Assembly: GCA_946811185.2 (NCBI GenBank)
Contig: OX328097.1
Span: 59,921,063-59,985,062, forward strand
Source: Hippopus hippopus
Taxonomy: Eukaryota > Mollusca > Bivalvia > Cardiida > Cardiidae
Length of the DNA stretch: 64,000 nt
Reading direction: 5' to 3'
Shown: positions 43,871 to 56,001 of the stretch, piece by piece
Numbering within the stretch: the stretch's first letter is position 1
How the letters are laid out: each line of letters starts with the position of its first letter
The notes under the pieces: model-generated
Database searches by the model: none
What the model was told of the DNA's origin: nothing
What the model saw: the letters and a program-made list of their open reading frames with translations, nothing else
Program-made: the position numbers and the translations under genes

Positions 43871-45281
43871 ACAGGTCTATTACCTGAGCCTTTATCATAC
43901 TTATAACCGTCATTGTCTGTTCTACCAAATAGAAAAGGACAAAGGAGTTTTCAGATACACATGAGGCTGAACATTGCAAAATATTAGCTCTGTTATCAAT
44001 GTAAAAGACAATGGGGTTATGTGACAGCAACGCAGATCTCTATATGTCAGATTCAGACAAAGTTTCATAAAGATTTTAATTTAACAATTGTTTGAAATTA
44101 TGGCCTAGTCTTAGGTAACTGATAGAATAGTAAACCAGGTATTCATAATGAAGATTGGGGTGAAAGTTCATTCAAGACAGAGGCATCATTAGGGTGACCA
44201 AGACAAAAAGTTAATCCAACTGACTTTTAACCCAACAACCAAATCTTGAATACACCTAGATACTGCCAATACAGTGATGATGTATCAAATATAAATTTTA
44301 CTTACTTTCATTGCTTTTGGCTATACATGGGCTTTATACAAAGTTCGTATCAAGGAGACACAGTTAAAATGGACAAAAAATTCGGTCTTAAGAGTATCAA
44401 AACAAAGAATTTGTCACCCATCTGACCAAATAATTTTTGATAATGGATACTGGACAATAGGACTGTCTAATGATCAGAAAGCTCTTAGTAAAAAAAAAAA
44501 AGATTTGCTTAGAACTGGTAACATTTCTAGTAGATGACATCTAGTATTACCTAAAATATTTCCCTACTTTCGTTTTCTTTATGATTTAATGAGAACCGTG
44601 ATGCTACAACATTGCTAGCCTAAGTTCCATAACTTCAACTGCTATTTTTTTAACTTATCTCTTTAAAGTGTATTAGTCGACCCAATAATCCATTGTCAGC
44701 CCCCACACTGGTGTCTCTGTTCATTTACAGGGTATATTTGACTGTCAAAACCTTGTTTTCATCGATTGTCACAAAGTAATACATTGACTGTTCAAGCAAA
44801 CTGACCTTTTAAATATAAATGGTTTTATCTGATGCATAGTATGGGTCAGAAGTGCCTACTCTCTGACACTGGTTAAAGAGATCAAATTAGCATAACTACA
44901 TGTACATTGTGCTACATTTAACTTTCCCAATATACATGCAATACATTTCTATATGATCCCAGGGTCATTCACATGAAATGGGGCTGAGAAATGGTGTCTT
45001 GAATACCAATATTTTTAACTTGAGTTTCTCAAGTGCACGTCTAAAACTTGAGAAACCCGAGTAACCATTCGGCGTACCTCGGGTGATGGGAGTCATCAAG
45101 TCCCTCGACTGTAACTGGTAGCTTGATATGCAACTACACAGTACATTTCATCGCCAGAAATACATCAGTTTTTCGTTCTGAAAATTGTAAGGCTCCTCGT
45201 AAAAAAAGAAAACTTGAGTCTCAATCTTCTATCGAAATTTTTCTAACCATATTTTAGTAGACAAACAGTTCATACACTCAT
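43871..45281. other. unique intronic stretch
   Basis: No MITE copies visible, unlike the surroundings. The last 250 bases (from about 45020) are CpG-richer and hold the inverted pair AACTTGAGTTTCTCAAG / AACTTGAGAAACCCGAG. Confidence 0.5.
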
Positions 45282-45898
45282 TTTTAGCTCCACTGGCCGA
45301 AGGCCAGCGAGCTATTGTCATGGCGTTGTGTCCGTCGTGCGTGCGTCCGTCCGTTCGTTCGTCCGTGCGTGCGTTCGTAAACTTTTTCTTTAAAAAACTT
45401 CTCCTCAGAAACTATTGACTGGATTTTTACCAAATTTCACAGGAATGTTCCTTTGGTGGTCCTCTTTCAAATTCCTTCAAATAATTGTGTTCCATGAAGA
45501 ATTCTGGTTGCCATGGCAACCAAAGTAAAAAACCTTTAAAAATCTTCTCCTCCCAAACCGCTATTTGGATAGCATTATTATTTTGCAGGAATGTTCCTTA
45601 GATACAGGTTTACAGAATTCCTTAAAAAAAAAAATGATCTGTCAAAAAACATGGCTTTTATGGGAGACTCATTTTCCTTTTATGGTATAAAGTAAAATCT
45701 TTGAAAAATTTCTTCTCTAAAACTATTCATTGGATTTCATTGTTGTTTTGCAGGTAAGTTCCTATGGTGGTTGTCTACCAAATTGTTTCTTCAGTGAGCT
45801 AAAATGCAGGATTGAATGATAATTGTTAAAAACTTCCTTTCGCCATTATAGAAATATCAGGCCTGTGGAGCGATACAGGCGCTCAAGCGCCTCTAGTT
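45282..45898 (+). mobile_element. HINE-1 element, copy 2
   Basis: TTTTTAGCTCCACTGGCC to GCGCTCAAGCGCCTCTAGTT. By eye almost identical to the copy at 4845 outside the (TCCG)n tract and one A run; about 617 bases. Confidence 0.78.
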
Positions 45899-47687
45899 TA
45901 ACGTAGTTTATTAATTGAGGCTGAAGTTTTTACCGACAGATAGATAGATGTGAGTAACTTCATCGAGGTTGTTTATGTCTTTGCTAAATGACTTACAGTG
46001 GGGCCGCCATGTATAAGATCGCATGATTGGCAGTTAAATGGAAACGACCGTTATACAGACGAGGTTAGATGTAGGTACAGAATCGGCCGAGTTGTGACGA
46101 GTGCTGAGTTACAAACTTTATACGCCCAGAGGCCTGATGGACTTTTGAGTGTTTGACCTAAAATGACTCTTACCTAAAGTTGCTTTGGATATTTTTACTC
46201 AGCACTCTAAATTCTGAGAACAAGAGGCCTGTAGCATTCTTTATACAGCCAAGAAACTCATTGTACAGGTTATTTTGAAAAATTTAGAACTAGACTTATC
46301 CTGTTACAAAAGTTTTTCTGAGACTGGGCCTGAGTGTGGAAAACTGAATAAGAGGGCTATTATGATCTTTGTTGCTAACATGAAAACCATCTGTGTAAAT
46401 TTTGTTCTTTTTTTCTACACAATGAACATACACGCTCTTTATGGAGTTTAACCTAGTGAAATGGGCAAAATTCACTAGCACAAAATTTACTTTTGTATTG
46501 TACTTTGCTATAATATGACATAGATTTAAATATGAAAGTGGAGGTATATTTGCAATGTGTTCACATGCTAATAGAGTGCATGGAAGTATTTACGCTTGTT
46601 ATATTCCTATTTGTCTTTTTGACAGCAAACATATACACAGTGGTAAATATTCATCCTTTAATGAAGGAAACTGTCAAAGTCTTTAGCAGTTTAGGATAAG
46701 AGCCATGTAGCAGGCTTCCTTTCTGTTCTTACACTAAAAACAATGTCTTGAGAGTTTTTCTTTGTGGCAATTTTTAAGTGTACATGCTTTCGAAAAATAA
46801 ATGACATGTTAATGTCAGAATAATGGAATAGTTCCAATGTAATTTTTTGATGGATTTCCAAGCCATCACAGAGGTTGAGAAATATCAGTTTGCTTACATG
46901 TGTAAAGATTCGATCTTTTCAAATAACATACTTTGCTCATGGAGCAAAACACTTGTTTTAAATCAATATACTTTTGCATGGCCTTCAGAGGTAGTGAAAA
47001 TATACTTACACTTGGCAGGATTTATGTCAGAAGTATCTGTACAACTACATGTACTTTTACTTATGTAAGTATGGTAAATGTTTGTACTTGAGTGGAGCCA
47101 TATTTAAATTTAGCACAAAAATTAATGGTCATAGCTTAATCTGAGGCTTTCAGACAAATCTGCTTATCAAGACTTTCAGTCCTTTGATTTTTCAAAAAAA
47201 AGAAAGATTTACAGAACAGAATGTTGTTGATGACAACAAGCATTAATTTCCTTATCAAACTGTATTTTTAATCTCTTATTTTGCAGACTTAAATCAGATC
47301 TTGAAACATTTAAAAAATGTTGTTTTATATCTCAATTTTTAACCACCTGTCTTGTCAATCTTGCTTTTTTGTGTGTTTCAAAACCTTTAGAGACAGGGAA
47401 AAGTTTTACAGGTAGAAAAGGGTCTTGCATGCAGTAATGCCCAGACCCAGAATTGTTCATCTTATCTTTAGGGATCTCCTAGGGGCCGGGGTCAGACACA
47501 CAGGACTGCTTAGATAAGGGGCTGACCATGACATTTATGGCCCATTATAGTGATTATCAAGCCATTAGCATAACAGTATCCATAAGTACCGTAACCTCAA
47601 TTTTGAGGCTGATTTTGGGCTTGTACGTAGGACTGTTCATACTTGGACACAATGAATCCTAGGCCCATAACCACCATTTTTAAAAGC
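45899..47687. other. unique intronic stretch
   Basis: No repeat family recognised. 45960-46130 is CpG-richer than the rest; from 46150 on it is AT-rich with no supportable coding sequence. Confidence 0.5.
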
Positions 47688-47817
47688 ATTCTTAGTCTAA
47701 TTCTGAAGAATTTTCCAAAATACAAAGTAACACAATTTATGACTGGCTAAACAAGATAGTTTAGCCAGAATTGTATCGCTTTTTAAATCTAGATTAAGAC
47801 TAATAACTCTATATTAA
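47688..47817. mobile_element. foldback element, relative of 29780-29979
   Basis: TTCTTAGTCTAATTCTGAAG ... GGCTAAACAAGATAGTTTAGCC ... AGATTAAGAC; arms about 45 bases with mismatches. Confidence 0.7.
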
Positions 47818-47862
47818 ATGGTCAGTATGGGCCCTGGTTTATATTTTCTGCCAAATTCGTTT

Positions 47863-49607
47863 TTTTAGCTCACCTGAGCACAAAGTGCTCATGGGGAGCT
47901 ATTGTGATCGTGCTGTGTCCGGCGTCCGTTGTCCGTCGTCAACTTTTCACCTTGTGTACACTCTAGAGGCCACATTTTCAGTCCGATACTCATGAAACTT
48001 GGTCAGAATGTTTGTCTCAATAAAATCTCGGATGAGTTCGAAAATGGGTCATGTCGGGTCAAAAACTAGGTCACTAGGTCAAATCTAAGAAAGATCTTGT
48101 GTACGCTCTAGAGGCCACATTTTCAGTCCAATACTCGTGAAAGTTGGTCAGAATGTTTGCCTTGATGATATCTCGGACGAGTTCGAAAATGGGTAATGTC
48201 GGGTCAAAAACCAGGTCAGTAGGTCAAATCTCAGAAAAACCTTGTGTACGCTCAAGAGGCCACATTTTCAGTCCAACACTCTTGGAAGTTGGTCAGAATG
48301 TTTGTCTTGATGATATCTCGGACGAGTTCGAAAATGGGTAATGTCGGGTCAAAAACTAGGTCAGTAGGTCAAATCTTAGGAAAACCTTGTGTATGCTCTG
48401 GAGTCTAAAACTCTTGAAAGTTGGTCAGAATGTTTGTCTGGATGATATCTCGGATGAGTTCAAAAGTAGGTTATGTGGGGTCAAAAACTAGGTCATTAGG
48501 TGAAATCTTAGAAAAACCTTGTGTACGCTCTAGAGGCCACATTTACAATCCAAAACTCCTGAAAGTTGGTCAGAATGTTTGTCTTGATGATATCTCAGAC
48601 GAGTTCGAAAATGGTTCATGTCGGGTCAAAAACTAGGTCACTAGGTCAAATATTAGAAAAACCTTGTGTACGCTCTAGAAACCACATTTTCTGTCAAGAA
48701 CTCTTGAAACTTGGTCAGAATATTTGTCTTTATAATAGCTCAGGTGAGTTTGATAATGGGTCATGTGGGGTCAAAAACTAGGTCACTAGGTCATATCTTA
48801 GAAAAACCTTGTGTACGCTCTGGAGGACACATTTTCAGTCCGATACTCCTGAAACTCAGTCAGAATGTTTGTCTTGATGAGACCTTGAATGAGTTTAAAT
48901 TTGGGTCATGTGGGGTCAAAAACTAGGTCACTGGGTCAAAAATTGGAAAAACCTTGTGTACGCTCTAGAGGCCACATTTTCAGTCTGATACTCTGTAAAC
49001 TTGGTCAGAATGTTTGTTTTGGTGATATCTCAAGAGAGTTTGATAATGGGTAATGTCGCGTCAAAAAATAGGTCATTTGGTCAAATCTTAGAAAAACCTT
49101 TTGTACGCTCTAGAAGCCACATTTTCAGTCCAATACTCATGAAACTTGGTCAGAGTGTTTGTCTTAGTGATATCTAAAAAGTGTTTGATAATGGGTAATG
49201 TCTGATCAAAAACTAGGTCACTAGGCCAAATCTTAAAAAAACCTTGTGTATGCTGTAGAGGCCACATTTTTAGTCTGAAACTCTTAAACGTTGGTCAGAA
49301 TGTTTGTCTTGATAATATCTTGAAAGAGTTCGAAAATGGGTAATGTTGGATCAAAAACTAGGTCACTGGGTCAAATCTTCGAAAACCTTGTTTACTTTCT
49401 AGAGGCCTCATTTTTAAAGCAATACTCATGAAACTTGGTCAAAATGTTGGTCTTGCACCAGTTTGCAAGTGGGTCATTTCGGGTCAATAACTCATGAAAA
49501 TCTTGGTAGAATGTTTGTCATAATATCTCAAAAGAGATTGAAAATGGGTCATGTTTGGTCAAATGACTCAGGTGAGTGATTTCAGGGCCTTCATGGCCCT
49601 CTTGTTT
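47863..49607 (+). mobile_element. HINE-2 element with 145-bp tandem array, copy 1
   Basis: Head TTTTTAGCTCACCTGAGCAC with inverted GTGCTCATGGGGAGC, short TCCGGCGTCCGTTGTCCG stretch, then about 11-12 units of 145 bases (ACACTCTAGAGGCCACATTT ... CTAGGTCAAATCTTAG). The tail is CAGGTGAGTGATTTC and the hairpin GGGCCTTCATGGCCC before TCTTGTTT. Same overall plan as HINE-1. Open frames of 65-71 codons recur every unit but shift between units, so they are not genes. Confidence 0.78.
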
Positions 49608-51029
49608 ATCATCATACAGGCATATTGGTACTTTCATGCAGCCAGAGGAGGACAGAATGTAATTTGCGTCCTTTCCATTTTATTCCTCAGATATGAATTC
49701 TGTCTAGACCATCTGTATACAGACTTTAAATTCCAACTTGTCAATTGAAGCCACCTCTTGTCGTGAGATTTGAAATATTCATTTTTTATGTCTGGTTCTT
49801 ATGAAAGAGAAAGTGACAGAATGATAGGACCAGGAAAGATGAGAAATTTTACACATCAGTACATTCTTACACTTGCAATTTCATGTCAAGAGGGCTGAAA
49901 AACATCTACAAATAGCCTTAAAATCCCTATAGGCCCATGGAAATAAAAGAGCATGTCTTCACATGTATTGAACCATGTAATGGATACAAATGACATAACT
50001 ATTTTAATGGGCTCTGATTGGTTGCTAGTTTGGCCTATTTGACTGTATTAATTACCGGTTTCAAGTTTCTAACACTGATCAATCCTTCCAATTGTTCTGG
50101 AAAGTGAAGTGCAGGATATCAGTGATCTGCAAAACTCATGAGAGCCACCCTCTTCTATACATGAAAGTTAACTGAAGGTCTCCAATTTAAATTTTGTTCA
50201 AAATTTGATTAGCCTTTCACACTGCTTTCAGCAGTCTGGTGACAAACTTATTCTTGCGTTTGTTTCCAGCATGCTATCTTTGCTTACCTAGGACTTTGTA
50301 TTGATTTTTCTGCATATGTAAGTCAAGATCAGACAGCTCAAAACAATTAAATCAGAATGTAGAAATACACTGTCTGAATTATTTCACAACAATAGACCTA
50401 TACTATAACAAACAGTTCTGAGTTTACCGTCTACTTTTTTTTTCATCCAGAAGATCTATAGATACCGGTATTGAAACCCAACAATTAAATGCAAGATGGT
50501 TTACATCTTCAACATAGCGAGGCTTGAGTGATAAGCAACTGTTAAAACAAGAAGCCTGGATTCACTCAAAATATTGAAGCATTATTTCTCAGTACAGGAT
50601 GCATATGGCATTGGATATTTTATTAGTCAAATGGGTAATCTTGCATCAGTATAAACATACAGTTCTATGAGTTTTTGATACCATGGAGTTTGGGCAGGCC
50701 TTTTGAAGCAAAGGCCCATGGGATATGATTTTCATTGTAACAGATTTCTAATGGTGAGGTTTGGTAGCATACAGGTAGATATAAAATGGTTCAGAGAAAT
50801 CAATAAAAATGATAAGAATTATAAAGAGAATGATATCTGCTTTCTGCTGCTAAAAACACATTTACAATCTTTAAAACAAATTCCTTCCAAATTGCTGGCC
50901 TATATTTGCCTTTTTTTTTGCTAATTTGTAAACTAATATTTGATCTTCTTAAAAATCTTTCTGAGAAAAAAAAAATGCTCATATTAATTATTTACAGGGA
51001 ACAGTGTTAACCAGCTATGTAACCATGTA
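49608..51029. other. unique intronic stretch
   Basis: No family A copy. A faint family C trace (GTCAAGATCAGACAGC) near 50322-50390. Confidence 0.5.
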
Positions 51030-51193
51030 GCCAAAACAATTCCATGCTTTATAATAATCCTGAAGAAGTAGAAATTTGAAACATTTTTGGAAAAGGAGAA
51101 AATGGGGATTACCAGCATTTGCTGCATTTCCAAAAATATTTAAAAATGTCTACCCTGTCAAAGACAAAACTACCTGTTTCAGCCACGTTTATT
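51030..51193 (+). mobile_element. family A MITE, + orientation, cut by the next copy
   Basis: AATTCCATGCTTTATAATAATCC, core AAATGGGGATTACCAGC, GTCTACCCTGTCAAAGAC, then GCCACGTTTATTTTAA where the next copy starts. Confidence 0.7.
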
Positions 51194-51392
51194 TTAACCC
51201 TTTACAACACAATCATACCCAAAATGTAACGACCCTGGCTAAAAAGGCTTTTGAAAAGATTGTGGAAAAAGGAGAAAATGCTGGTAACCAGCATCATTTC
51301 AACCTTTTCAAGAACAATATTAAATTTTTTTTAGTTACATTTATATTATCATTTGCAAATGCTTTTAATTTGGACCATTCTAAAATTTGGAC
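51193..51392 (+). mobile_element. family A MITE, + orientation
   Basis: TTAACCCTTTACAACACAAT; core ATGCTGGTAACCAGCAT with outer right arm lost; right end decayed. Confidence 0.82.
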
Positions 51393-51789
51393 AGACATTC
51401 AGGGCCGCAATTTATTTGGGTCTTATTTGTAGACTAGAAATGTCTGTTGGGATTATTTGGTTCTCCTAGAGGGATAAAAGGGATACTTATTACTACTCTG
51501 ATGTAATAACCTCACGAGTCAATAGAATACAGGTGAACACTCTGAGATGGGGCACACAGTGAGATGCTCCGATTCATTGCTTTTGATGGTTCCATATAAA
51601 ATGATAAAAATATATGTATATAACTTTGTTGTTATTCTCTGATAGAATTTTATTCTCGGATAACATGCGCTGGAAGTGTTTTATTTATGTGATAGCTTAG
51701 AGAAAACTATGTGGTGATGAGCATTTTTTTTGTCCAGTTCATGTTCTTGAAAATATTGATTGCAGTTTGTTTTGTACACCCAACTTTTT

Positions 51790-52093
51790 TTGATATGAAA
51801 AAATTTCAGACTTGTCCAAATTGAAAGCATAATTATGCAGACAACATAGTAAATGTGGCTATACAACATAGTAAATGTGGCTATAATGATGAAATAAGTC
51901 TCTGAAAGAGTAGAAAACATTGTGGGAAAAGGAGAAAATGCTGGTAGTCAGCATCATCTCCTTTTTCCCTCAATGTTTTCTACTCTATCAAGCACAAGTT
52001 CTGCCATTTGAGCCACCTTATAATTTGTCGTCTGCAAAATTAATGCTTTCAATTTAGACAAGTCTGAAATTATCTTCTTTGGTTAAGAGTTCA
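51790..52093. mobile_element. family A MITE, right-right isomer
   Basis: GACTTGTCCAAATTGAAAGC before the core and GCTTTCAATTTAGACAAGTC after it. A 22-base segment (ACATAGTAAATGTGGCTAT) is doubled at 51845-51888; core GCTGGTAGTCAGCATC. Confidence 0.85.
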
Positions 52094-52159
52094 GAGTCCA
52101 TTCTTAAAACAAAATTTACCGCAATCTCAAATACATCAATTTAAAATATGGACAGATAG

Positions 52160-52300
52160 CTTGAATGAAACTATCAATATATGAGTGTGAAAACTGTGGC
52201 AAAAGTAGAAATTTCTTGCCACTGCTTGTTTTTGCCTAGTGTTTTTAAAATGGGTTTGCAGCAATACCAACAAATGTCATCAGCTATAGGATTGTTTGAA
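52160..52300. mobile_element. family D element
   Basis: CTGTGGCAAAAGTAGAAATT, partner TTGTTTTTGCCTAGTG, tail GGGTTTGCAGCAATACC. Confidence 0.5.
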
Positions 52301-52306
52301 AAGTAG

Positions 52307-52529
52307 TTAACTTTTTACTAAATGACATTTCGAACTCGTCCAAGTTGAAAGCATTTGCCAACAAGAATTACAGCGTAGCTCAAACGATAATGTTTGTCTT
52401 TCAAAGGGTAGAAAACATTGTGGGAAAAGGACAAAATACTGGTTACCAGCATTTTCTCCTTTTCCAACAATGTTTCCAGAAGCCTTTATCATCAGGGTCA
52501 TTAAAACTCAGGAATATGTGAAGGGTTAA
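52307..52529 (-). mobile_element. family A MITE, - orientation
   Basis: TTAACTTTTTACTAAATGAC to ATATGTGAAGGGTTAA; core AATACTGGTTACCAGCAT. Confidence 0.9.
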
Positions 52530-52885
52530 ATCAAGAAACTTGCATTTGAACAGCTTTGTGTCAGACATTCACTTTTTTCTCCGGAAGAGTTTAATACTAA
52601 TGTGTTTGGATGAAATATTTCAAAAGTGTGACTTATTTAAATATGTGAACAGTTTTGTTCAGGGAAAAAAGACAATTAACAGAGAATTGTTTATTTGTTT
52701 TGTGTTACCGGGATTATTTAATTTCTTTCTTTCTTGTGTGACACTGATCTTGGCTAATTGTTCTTGTTGTTTAAGAAAGATTTTTCCGAGAATAATCTAC
52801 CCAGGATAGATAATGGTACTTATTCTTAATTCTAATTGGACCTCCATCATTTTGTTTTTAAGGTGTTTTTTTCCTATCCACTTAG

Positions 52886-52970
52886 TTTAAAGTTTATGTT
52901 TCACTTCAAAGACAATAGCATGATGTATTTTAAAGTTTATGTTTCACTTCAAAGACAATAGCATGATGTT
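52886..52970. repeat. 42-bp tandem duplication
   Basis: TTTAAAGTTTATGTTTCAC... occurs twice, at 52886 and 52928, essentially identical. Confidence 0.92.
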
Positions 52971-53073
52971 TAACTCTCGGACTTTGACAGAATAATTTTA
53001 GTTGCTGTATTACCAGGGTTAATGATTGTCAGATATTAGAAAACGGGAATCCTAGATGTACATTATGGAGTAT

Positions 53074-53243
53074 TTAACCCTTTTCCACATAATGCAAACT
53101 TTTCCGAGGAAAAAGCCGTTTGGAAAACATTGTGGGACAAGGAGAAAATGCTGGTTATCAGCATTTTCTCCGTTTCCTAAAATGTTTTCAAAAGCCTTCT
53201 GCCAAGGGTTGATAAAACTTGGGATTGTGTGGTAAAGGATTAA
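53074..53243. mobile_element. family A MITE, left-left isomer
   Basis: TTAACCCTTTTCCACATAAT at the left, TTGTGTGGTAAAGGATTAA at the right: both ends are the left terminus. Core GCTGGTTATCAGC. Only ~170 bases. Confidence 0.88.
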
Positions 53244-53309
53244 CCAAAAATAATCTTGAGATTGCCATAAATTTTTTTTTACAAACCAAACGAACTGCTC
53301 CAACTCTTT

Positions 53310-53524
53310 TACCCCTCTATCATACAATCCCATGTTTTTACAACCTATGGAAGAGGGCTTTTGAGTATATTGTGAAAAAAAGAAAATGCTGTCAACCAGC
53401 ATTTTCTCCATTCCCCAGAATGTTTGTACCTTTCAAAATATGAATTATATATCTTTGGTCACATACATTTTTGTCAAATGCTGTAAATTTGAACAGAGTC
53501 TAAATTTTTGTTGTTTGAGTGAAG
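53310..53524 (+). mobile_element. family A MITE, + orientation
   Basis: ACCCCTCTATCATACAATCC; core ATGCTGTCAACCAGCAT; right end GTTGTTTGAGTGAAGG. Confidence 0.8.
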
Positions 53525-53763
53525 GAAACTCCCACACAATCATTGTAAAATTAATGGGTTTTACTCATTACCAGTCGACAAAATTTTAGCACAATATACT
53601 CAGTTGTTGTACAATATATTCAGAAAAAAAGAGCAAACGAAAGTGGAAATAGTGAGCACCCACCATGTGCCTTCAGTATGAACTTTATTGTATACCCTAT
53701 GTCTGTAGCTACACCCCTGGCATGTTTTACATCTAAACTTTTGGCAAGGTGAAATTGAAATTC

Positions 53764-53978
53764 ATTATCCCTTATCCTGCTAAATAAGTGAAATGAAACT
53801 TTCAAACCAATAGTAGAAACCCAAACTTTGCTATTTCAAAAGAAATCTTTGGGGGGGAAGGTAACTCCTTATCGGACAGTGAAGATCCAAGATCAGACTG
53901 CACGTTCTGTGCAGTCTGATCTTGATTTACACTTCCCGCCAAAGGTCAGTGAATCGTTCTTAGCAACCTTAGGGTTAA
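53764..53978. mobile_element. family C MITE, full length
   Basis: TATCCCTTATCCTGCTAAAT to TTAGCAACCTTAGGGTTAA; perfect central arms AGATCAGACTGCAC / GTGCAGTCTGATCT. Confidence 0.83.
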
Positions 53979-54162
53979 GTTTGTATAGTTCATAAGGTGA
54001 ATTTTTAGTAATGGTAGCATCTAAAACAGCATGAAAATGAATCCTGTCAGGATTAAAGGAGATTGGTTTTTGGCATGGCAGGGCTTTTTGTTAATCTAAG
54101 GGAAGTAACTCTTGCTTCCCCTCTCGGCAGTAGTGTAATTAATTTCTCTATGGAGCAGCCTC

Positions 54163-54391
54163 TAAACCCTTTACCAAACAATCCTATGTTTCCTTCCGAG
54201 GAGGAAGGCTTTTAAAAAATTAAGGAAAAAAGGAGAATATGCTGAATCTCAGAATTTTTGACTGTTTCCCTCCAGTATTTTCTATCCTTTGACAAGACAA
54301 ATTTTATGTTTAGAGCAACACTTTGTTGTATGCAGAATGATACATTCAGTTTTGGATAAGTTTTAGTATTTGATGTGTTGTAAAGAGTTTT
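54163..54391 (+). mobile_element. family A MITE, + orientation, degraded core
   Basis: TAAACCCTTTACCAAACAAT to GATGTGTTGTAAAGAG; core ATGCTGAATCTCAGAAT. Confidence 0.8.
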
Positions 54392-54583
54392 AAGGACCCT
54401 GAGGAAAAGGCCTGTTGAAAACATTGTCAGAAAAGGAGAAAATGCTGGTAACCAGCATTTTCTCCTTGTCCCACCATGTTTTCTATGCTATCAAAGAACA
54501 TCATGTGAGCCATATGTAAATTGTCGTCTGCAAATGCTTTCAACTTGACATGTCTACACTTTTGTTATGTGGTAAAGAGTTAA
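54391..54583 (+). mobile_element. family A MITE, + orientation
   Basis: Begins at TTTTAAGGACCCTGAGG (outer left end missing, fused to the preceding copy); intact core; ends TTATGTGGTAAAGAGTTAA. Confidence 0.85.
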
Positions 54584-54609
54584 ACCTGCATTACATGATG
54601 CCAGGGCCC

Positions 54610-54770
54610 AGGGCTGTAAGACTGACCCTAAGGAAGAAGGCCTTTGAAATTTTTTAGAGAGAAGAAGAAAGTGCTGGTTTTCAGCATTTTCTTCTATTCC
54701 TACAGTATTGTATACCATTTCAAATAACAATTTTCAGCAATTTTTGGCATACTTTATTTTATGTCTGAAA
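54610..54770 (+). mobile_element. family A MITE, + orientation, partial
   Basis: GACTGACCCTAAGGAAGAAG, core AAAGTGCTGGTTTTCAGCAT, TATACCATTTCAAATAAC. Confidence 0.65.
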
Positions 54771-55027
54771 CTGGTGAGGAGTTATTACCTTGGTAAAGCT
54801 ATAATCATCCAGGTGAAGAATAAAGATATAAGTTGAAACATTAACCAGTAAATACTAGGATTAGGACTTGGGTTTGAAGGCAAGAAGAAGTGGAAAAAAA
54901 AAATTAAATCTAGCCCCAGTCTTACTACTTATTACAGATTTTAGTGGATATTGCAAAAAGATTTTATTTGACATTAATCCCAGTAAATCCCACAGAGTAA
55001 ACATATTGATGGTAAAGTAATTTGATA

Positions 55028-55243
55028 TTTTATCAGACAAGAAATTCTTGTTGTGACTAATTTGAATGCATTTGTTTTGCAGACAGCAATTTAAAAGTGC
55101 CTTAAATCGAAGAACCTGTCTTTGAAAAGGTAGAAAACATAGTGGGAATGGGAGAAAATGCTAGTTACTGGCATTTCTTGTGTTTCCACAATGTTTTCAA
55201 AAGTTTTCTTCTTCAGGTTTGTTACAAAGTAGGATTGTTTGGC
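55028..55243 (-). mobile_element. family A MITE, - orientation
   Basis: TATCAGACAAGAAATTC, GCAGACAGCAATTTAAAAG, core ATGCTAGTTACTGGCAT, end TAGGATTGTTTGGC. Confidence 0.78.
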
Positions 55244-55245
55244 TG

Positions 55246-55466
55246 ATTCTTTCCCACACAACAAAATTGATGATTAGTCCAAATTGCATTTGCAGACAAC
55301 AATGTAAATGTGGCACGAGTGAAAGACTTTTCTTTGAAAGGATAAAAAATTTTGCAGGAATAGGAGAAAAATGCTGGTTACCATCATTTTCTCCTTTTCC
55401 CACAATGTTTTCAAAAGGTGTCCTTCTCAGCAGTGTTAAAAATTGGGATTGTTTGCTAAAAGGTTG
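55246..55466 (-). mobile_element. family A MITE, - orientation
   Basis: ATTCTTTCCCACACAACAAA to GTTTGCTAAAAGGTTGAA; core ATGCTGGTTACCATCAT. Confidence 0.85.
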
Positions 55467-55597
55467 AATTGTGCTCTGTGCCTTTTGTGCTTGAAAATTC
55501 TGCCTCCCTGCTTGGCTTGGAAAATTTAGTTTACCATTGAAATAATATTCATAATTTATCCCATTTATGCCGTGACCCCCAAAGTGCTGTTACTGGC

Positions 55598-55821
55598 TTA
55601 ACCCTTTACCAAACAATCCCTGGTTTTTACATCCCAGAGGATGAAACCTGAAAACTTTGTGGAAAAAGGAGTATATGCTGGTAACCAGCATTTTCTCCTT
55701 TTCCCACAATGTTTTCTAGTCTTCTAAAGTAAAGTTTCAATTTTCGAGTCATGTTTATTTTGTTGCCTGCAAATGCTTTCAATTTGGACAAGTCTAAAAT
55801 TTTGTCGTTCGGTAAAGAGTT
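55598..55821 (+). mobile_element. family A MITE, + orientation
   Basis: TTAACCCTTTACCAAACAAT to GTCGTTCGGTAAAGAGTTGA; core TATGCTGGTAACCAGCAT. Confidence 0.9.
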
Positions 55822-55826
55822 GAAAT

Positions 55827-55905
55827 GTACTTTCAGACAGCGAAGATCAAGAGTGGACTTCACAGAACATGTAGTTTGATCTTTGATCTACTCAATCCAC
55901 TTATT
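55827..55905. mobile_element. family C MITE fragment
   Basis: GCGAAGATCAAGAGTGGAC facing TTTGATCTTTGATCTAC. Confidence 0.5.
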
Positions 55906-56001
55906 TGATACATATTTTGGCCCAAACTATCTGAAGAATAGCAATGTTTTGACTGTGTTTCCAAACTGAGACACTCTTTTTCATTACTTACGTCCTCAGA
56001 G

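Noticed and set aside
48144..48926. Serial 65-71-codon frames (MVRMFVLMISRTSSKMG type) in the 145-bp array, also at 58797-60849
   Set aside because: They recur once per unit, but 145 is not a multiple of 3, so frames shift and stop in every unit. They follow from repeat sequence, not from coding.
47940..49560. CRISPR array
   Set aside because: Repeats are long, directly adjacent and spacerless, in a eukaryotic intron inside a mobile element.
52540..52809. 89-codon + strand frame
   Set aside because: AT-rich chance frame between MITEs with no family signature.
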